NCBI GenBank assembly: GCA_001798105.1
Contig: MGRI01000060.1
Location: 24,522-40,722 of the forward strand
Length of the DNA stretch: 16,201 bases
Direction of reading: 5' to 3'
Source: Deltaproteobacteria bacterium RIFCSPHIGHO2_02_FULL_40_11
GTDB lineage: Bacteria; Bdellovibrionota; JACOXK01; 2-02-FULL-40-11
How positions within the stretch are numbered: position 1 is the first letter of the stretch; the number at the start of each line of letters is the position of its first letter. This document shows, piece after piece, positions 14,357-16,201 of this stretch. The notes below the pieces were generated by a model, which ran no database searches, had not been told where the DNA came from, and worked only from the letters and a program-made list of their open reading frames with translations. A program made the translations under genes and the position numbers.

Positions 14357-14955
14357 ATGTGTATCAAATATTAAATCAGGCAGAATTTATTTTTTTTACA
14401 ACACAGATATTTTCGTTGAAATTTAATATGAGTATCAGTGCCGCATCTCAAAGATTAAACAGAATGGCAAAGAAGAATGTGATTACGCGTATCAAACGAA
14501 ATCTTTGGTGTAATACACAGCATCCTTATTTTTCTGTGCTCGGAGTGGTTCCGTATTTATTAGGAAAAGAACAGGGATATGTTTCATTTTTAACGGCTTT
14601 AAATATGCACGGTATGATTTCTCAGATTCCGCAAATCTATCAAATTGCAACAACGGGGCATACAAAGACGATTCAAACGGCGATTGGAGTATTTGAATTT
14701 CATCAAATAAAACCTGATTTAATGAGAAGTGGCATCGATTGGCATTCATCGAAATGTCCGTATCGCATGGCGTGTGCTGAAAAAGCCCTTTTGGATACAT
14801 TATATATTTCAACACGAAAAAAGAAAAAGTTTTGTGCATTGCCAGAGTTGTCGATGGATGATTTTTCTAAAGAAAAATTTCTCGCGCTTCTCAAAGATAT
14901 TCGCCCGGAAATATTGCAAAAGACGATTTTTCAAAAATTTAAAACTGCCCACTAA
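14353..14955 (+). CDS. AbiEi-like antitoxin/transcriptional regulator
   Basis: 200 residues. The N-terminus is a winged helix (about 10-52; SISAASQRLNRMAKKNVITR is the recognition region and IKRNLWC the wing). The central part GYVSFLTALNMHGMISQIPQ, then IYQIATTGHTKTIQT and later YRMACAEKALLDTLYIS, matches the AbiEi antitoxin family, including the conserved AxxEKALLD block. It would neutralise the upstream nucleotidyltransferase and repress the shared promoter, probably through the inverted repeat at 13547-13586. The ATGA overlap gives tight translational coupling, which fits a toxin-antitoxin pair although the order is unusual. The 3' end overlaps the convergent methyltransferase gene by 17 bases. 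Confidence 0.82.
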   Translation: MNVYQILNQAEFIFFTTQIFSLKFNMSISAASQRLNRMAKKNVITRIKRNLWCNTQHPYFSVLGVVPYLLGKEQGYVSFLTALNMHGMISQIPQIYQIATTGHTKTIQTAIGVFEFHQIKPDLMRSGIDWHSSKCPYRMACAEKALLDTLYISTRKKKKFCALPELSMDDFSKEKFLALLKDIRPEILQKTIFQKFKTAH

Positions 14956-15709
14956 CAATTAAATTCCAACTTAAGAATCGAAAAGGAGAGGGAAGATAAA
15001 GATCCAAAAATTTGTCTAAAGTTAAAACCATTTTACACCAGGAGTAGGCTATTTTTTCAAACGGGAGCATGACTTGTGCAAAAGGAGGAGAAAGAAAGCC
15101 TTGGTATGTGGCTTGAACGTTTTTGAGCCCGTGTCGACGAAAAAGGTCGATCAGCTCTTCTTTTTTAAAGAATTTTTGATCTTGAGAATAAGAAGGATCC
15201 ATTTTCCCTCTTAAGTACCGTGTCATTTGAATGAGCGGGTTGGCGCTTTGGCCTTCGACAATGACCAAATGGCCTCCCGGCTTCCCAATGCGCACCAATT
15301 CTTTCATAACGGTGTCTAAATCTGTCATATGGTGCATCGAGCCAAATGTGAAAATAAGGTCCTGGCTTTGTGGTGGCAGCCCCGTATCTTTAATATTTCG
15401 ATTCAAAAATTGAATGTTGGGGTGATTGCCATGAAAGTGTTTGGCAGCTTCAATCATTTGCTTGGAATAATCAATGCCCAGGTAATTTTGGAAGCGGCCT
15501 TCTAAATATTTTGCAGTTGCCCCAATGCCACATGCGCATTCCAAAAAATATTGAATCAGATGGTTTTTTGGTAAGAAATTTTTTAAAGCAAACTCAATTT
15601 GATATTTACGAATGAGTGCAGTGGAAGGGCAAATATCTTTTTTGGCATAGGTATGCGCAATTTGGTCAAAAAGTTTTTGATCACTCTGTTCTCTTTCGAT
15701 AGATTTCAT
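14939..15709 (-). CDS. Class I SAM-dependent methyltransferase
   Basis: 256 residues with a Methyltransf_11/25-like core: motif I LECACGIGATAKYL (56-69), the acidic end of strand 2 in LGIDYSKQM (Asp80), motif II region DLIFTFGSMHHMTD (117-130), and motif III-like RIGKPGGHLVIVEG (140-153). Unusual details are Cys-Ala-Cys instead of the common D/E-x-G-x-G opening, and a C-terminal part of about 100 residues rich in aromatic and hydrophobic residues. The substrate cannot be told; lipid, quinone or polysaccharide substrates would fit the style. The ATG at 15709 lies inside the upstream gene, whose stop is 29 bases downstream of it, so the two are translationally coupled. Confidence 0.85.
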   Translation of the reverse strand: MKSIEREQSDQKLFDQIAHTYAKKDICPSTALIRKYQIEFALKNFLPKNHLIQYFLECACGIGATAKYLEGRFQNYLGIDYSKQMIEAAKHFHGNHPNIQFLNRNIKDTGLPPQSQDLIFTFGSMHHMTDLDTVMKELVRIGKPGGHLVIVEGQSANPLIQMTRYLRGKMDPSYSQDQKFFKKEELIDLFRRHGLKNVQATYQGFLSPPFAQVMLPFEKIAYSWCKMVLTLDKFLDLYLPSPFRFLSWNLIVSGQF

Positions 15710-16201
15710 AATCGCCTACTTTGTGTTGAAAATCCCAGCTTTGATTCAATGTGGGAAGAAGTTCTTGTTTTAAGGGTTCATGAAGTTCAAAAATCATAAA
15801 ATTATATTTTGGGGCTTGAAGATGTTTTTGAATCGTTGGTGCATCATGGCCGGCTGTGCCAATCGGGATGTTTTTATTTAAGTAAAAATAACCAATGGGG
15901 TCATGATTGACATATAAGACACCCGTACTTTCTTTTTGCTTTCCAACAAAATACGTTGCTTGTGCCAAGTCTGTTCTTTTCAGCCAAGGCGGGCGTGTGG
16001 GTTTCAATACATTTGGAACAAATGGCGCAAGATATTGAATGCTGCCCGCCACAATAAATAAAATAATCGAAAACTTTAAAATTAATTTTTTGTATTTGGG
16101 TTGAAAAGTGCCCGATGCCTGAAATCGATCCACCCCCAATGCCACCAAAATAAAAAAGAAAGGCACAATGGGGCTAATGTAACGAAGCGCTTTTAAATTT
16201 A
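15681..16201 (-). CDS. C-terminal end of a membrane protein, probably a PMT/ArnT-like glycosyltransferase (partial)
   Basis: The frame is open to the window edge at 16201, so the N-terminal part is missing. The visible protein starts LKALRYISPIVPFFFILVAL, which resembles the RYLxPxxPFxxLLxA segment near the last membrane helices of GT39/ArnT/PMT-2 family enzymes that use polyprenyl-phosphate sugars. A second membrane segment follows (KLILKFSIILFIVAGSIQYL), then a soluble tail of about 110 residues ending DYEIYRKRTE. A GTG at 16166 could be taken as a start, but the open frame above it is in family register. Its stop overlaps the methyltransferase start, suggesting a surface-glycan or lipid-linked sugar operon. 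Confidence 0.7.
   Translation of the reverse strand, partial: NLKALRYISPIVPFFFILVALGVDRFQASGTFQPKYKKLILKFSIILFIVAGSIQYLAPFVPNVLKPTRPPWLKRTDLAQATYFVGKQKESTGVLYVNHDPIGYFYLNKNIPIGTAGHDAPTIQKHLQAPKYNFMIFELHEPLKQELLPTLNQSWDFQHKVGDYEIYRKRTE

Overview
This window looks like chromosomal DNA of a Gram-negative bacterium. It carries a Tol envelope operon (tolQ-tolR-tolA-like-tolB), housekeeping genes (rarA, nadK, yggS, tRNA-Phe) and a glutamate-cysteine ligase of the Acidithiobacillus type. Base composition is AT-leaning. The short TolA-like protein and overall gene style suggest a deltaproteobacterial or related candidate lineage. That placement is inference from protein style, not from a marker gene.

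Layout. (1) 1-3336: possible end of an upstream gene, a hairpin, then the tightly packed tol operon with good ribosome binding sites and TGATG coupling; pal does not follow. (2) 3337-3566: a gene-free, AT-rich gap between convergent genes with three perfect DnaA boxes and one near-perfect box, two of them forming a long inverted repeat. This is the strongest unexplained signal and a candidate replication origin or DnaA-binding locus. (3) 3567-6167 on the minus strand: rarA, an intrinsic terminator, then gshA. (4) 6247-8739 on the plus strand: nadK, then a clear sigma70-type promoter driving a PP2C phosphatase and a membrane-anchored M23 peptidase. (5) 8740-9604: a palindromic dispersed-type repeat that supplies the stop codon of yggS, then yggS (minus) and a tRNA-Phe with its own promoter. 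(6) 9622-14955: an accessory-looking block next to the tRNA. It holds a broken AAA/DUF4143 ATPase, a large exported HEAT-repeat protein with nearly identical 99/102-bp DNA repeats, a small DUF1805 protein, a start-less remnant of a helix-turn-helix protein, and an AbiEii/AbiEi-like toxin-antitoxin pair in inverted gene order behind a palindromic promoter. (7) 14939-16201 (minus): a SAM methyltransferase overlapping the 3' end of a membrane protein (probable glycosyltransferase) that runs off the window.

Working together: TolQ/R/A use the proton-motive force to act on periplasmic TolB. The PP2C phosphatase and M23 peptidase form a likely two-gene envelope or signalling operon. The AbiE-like pair is probably a self-regulated addiction or phage-defence module. 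Several genes without a Shine-Dalgarno sequence have a plausible -10 box just upstream of the start codon, suggesting leaderless transcripts. No strikingly new multi-gene system is obvious. The DnaA-box locus, the reversed AbiE module and the homogenised HEAT-repeat gene are the best leads.
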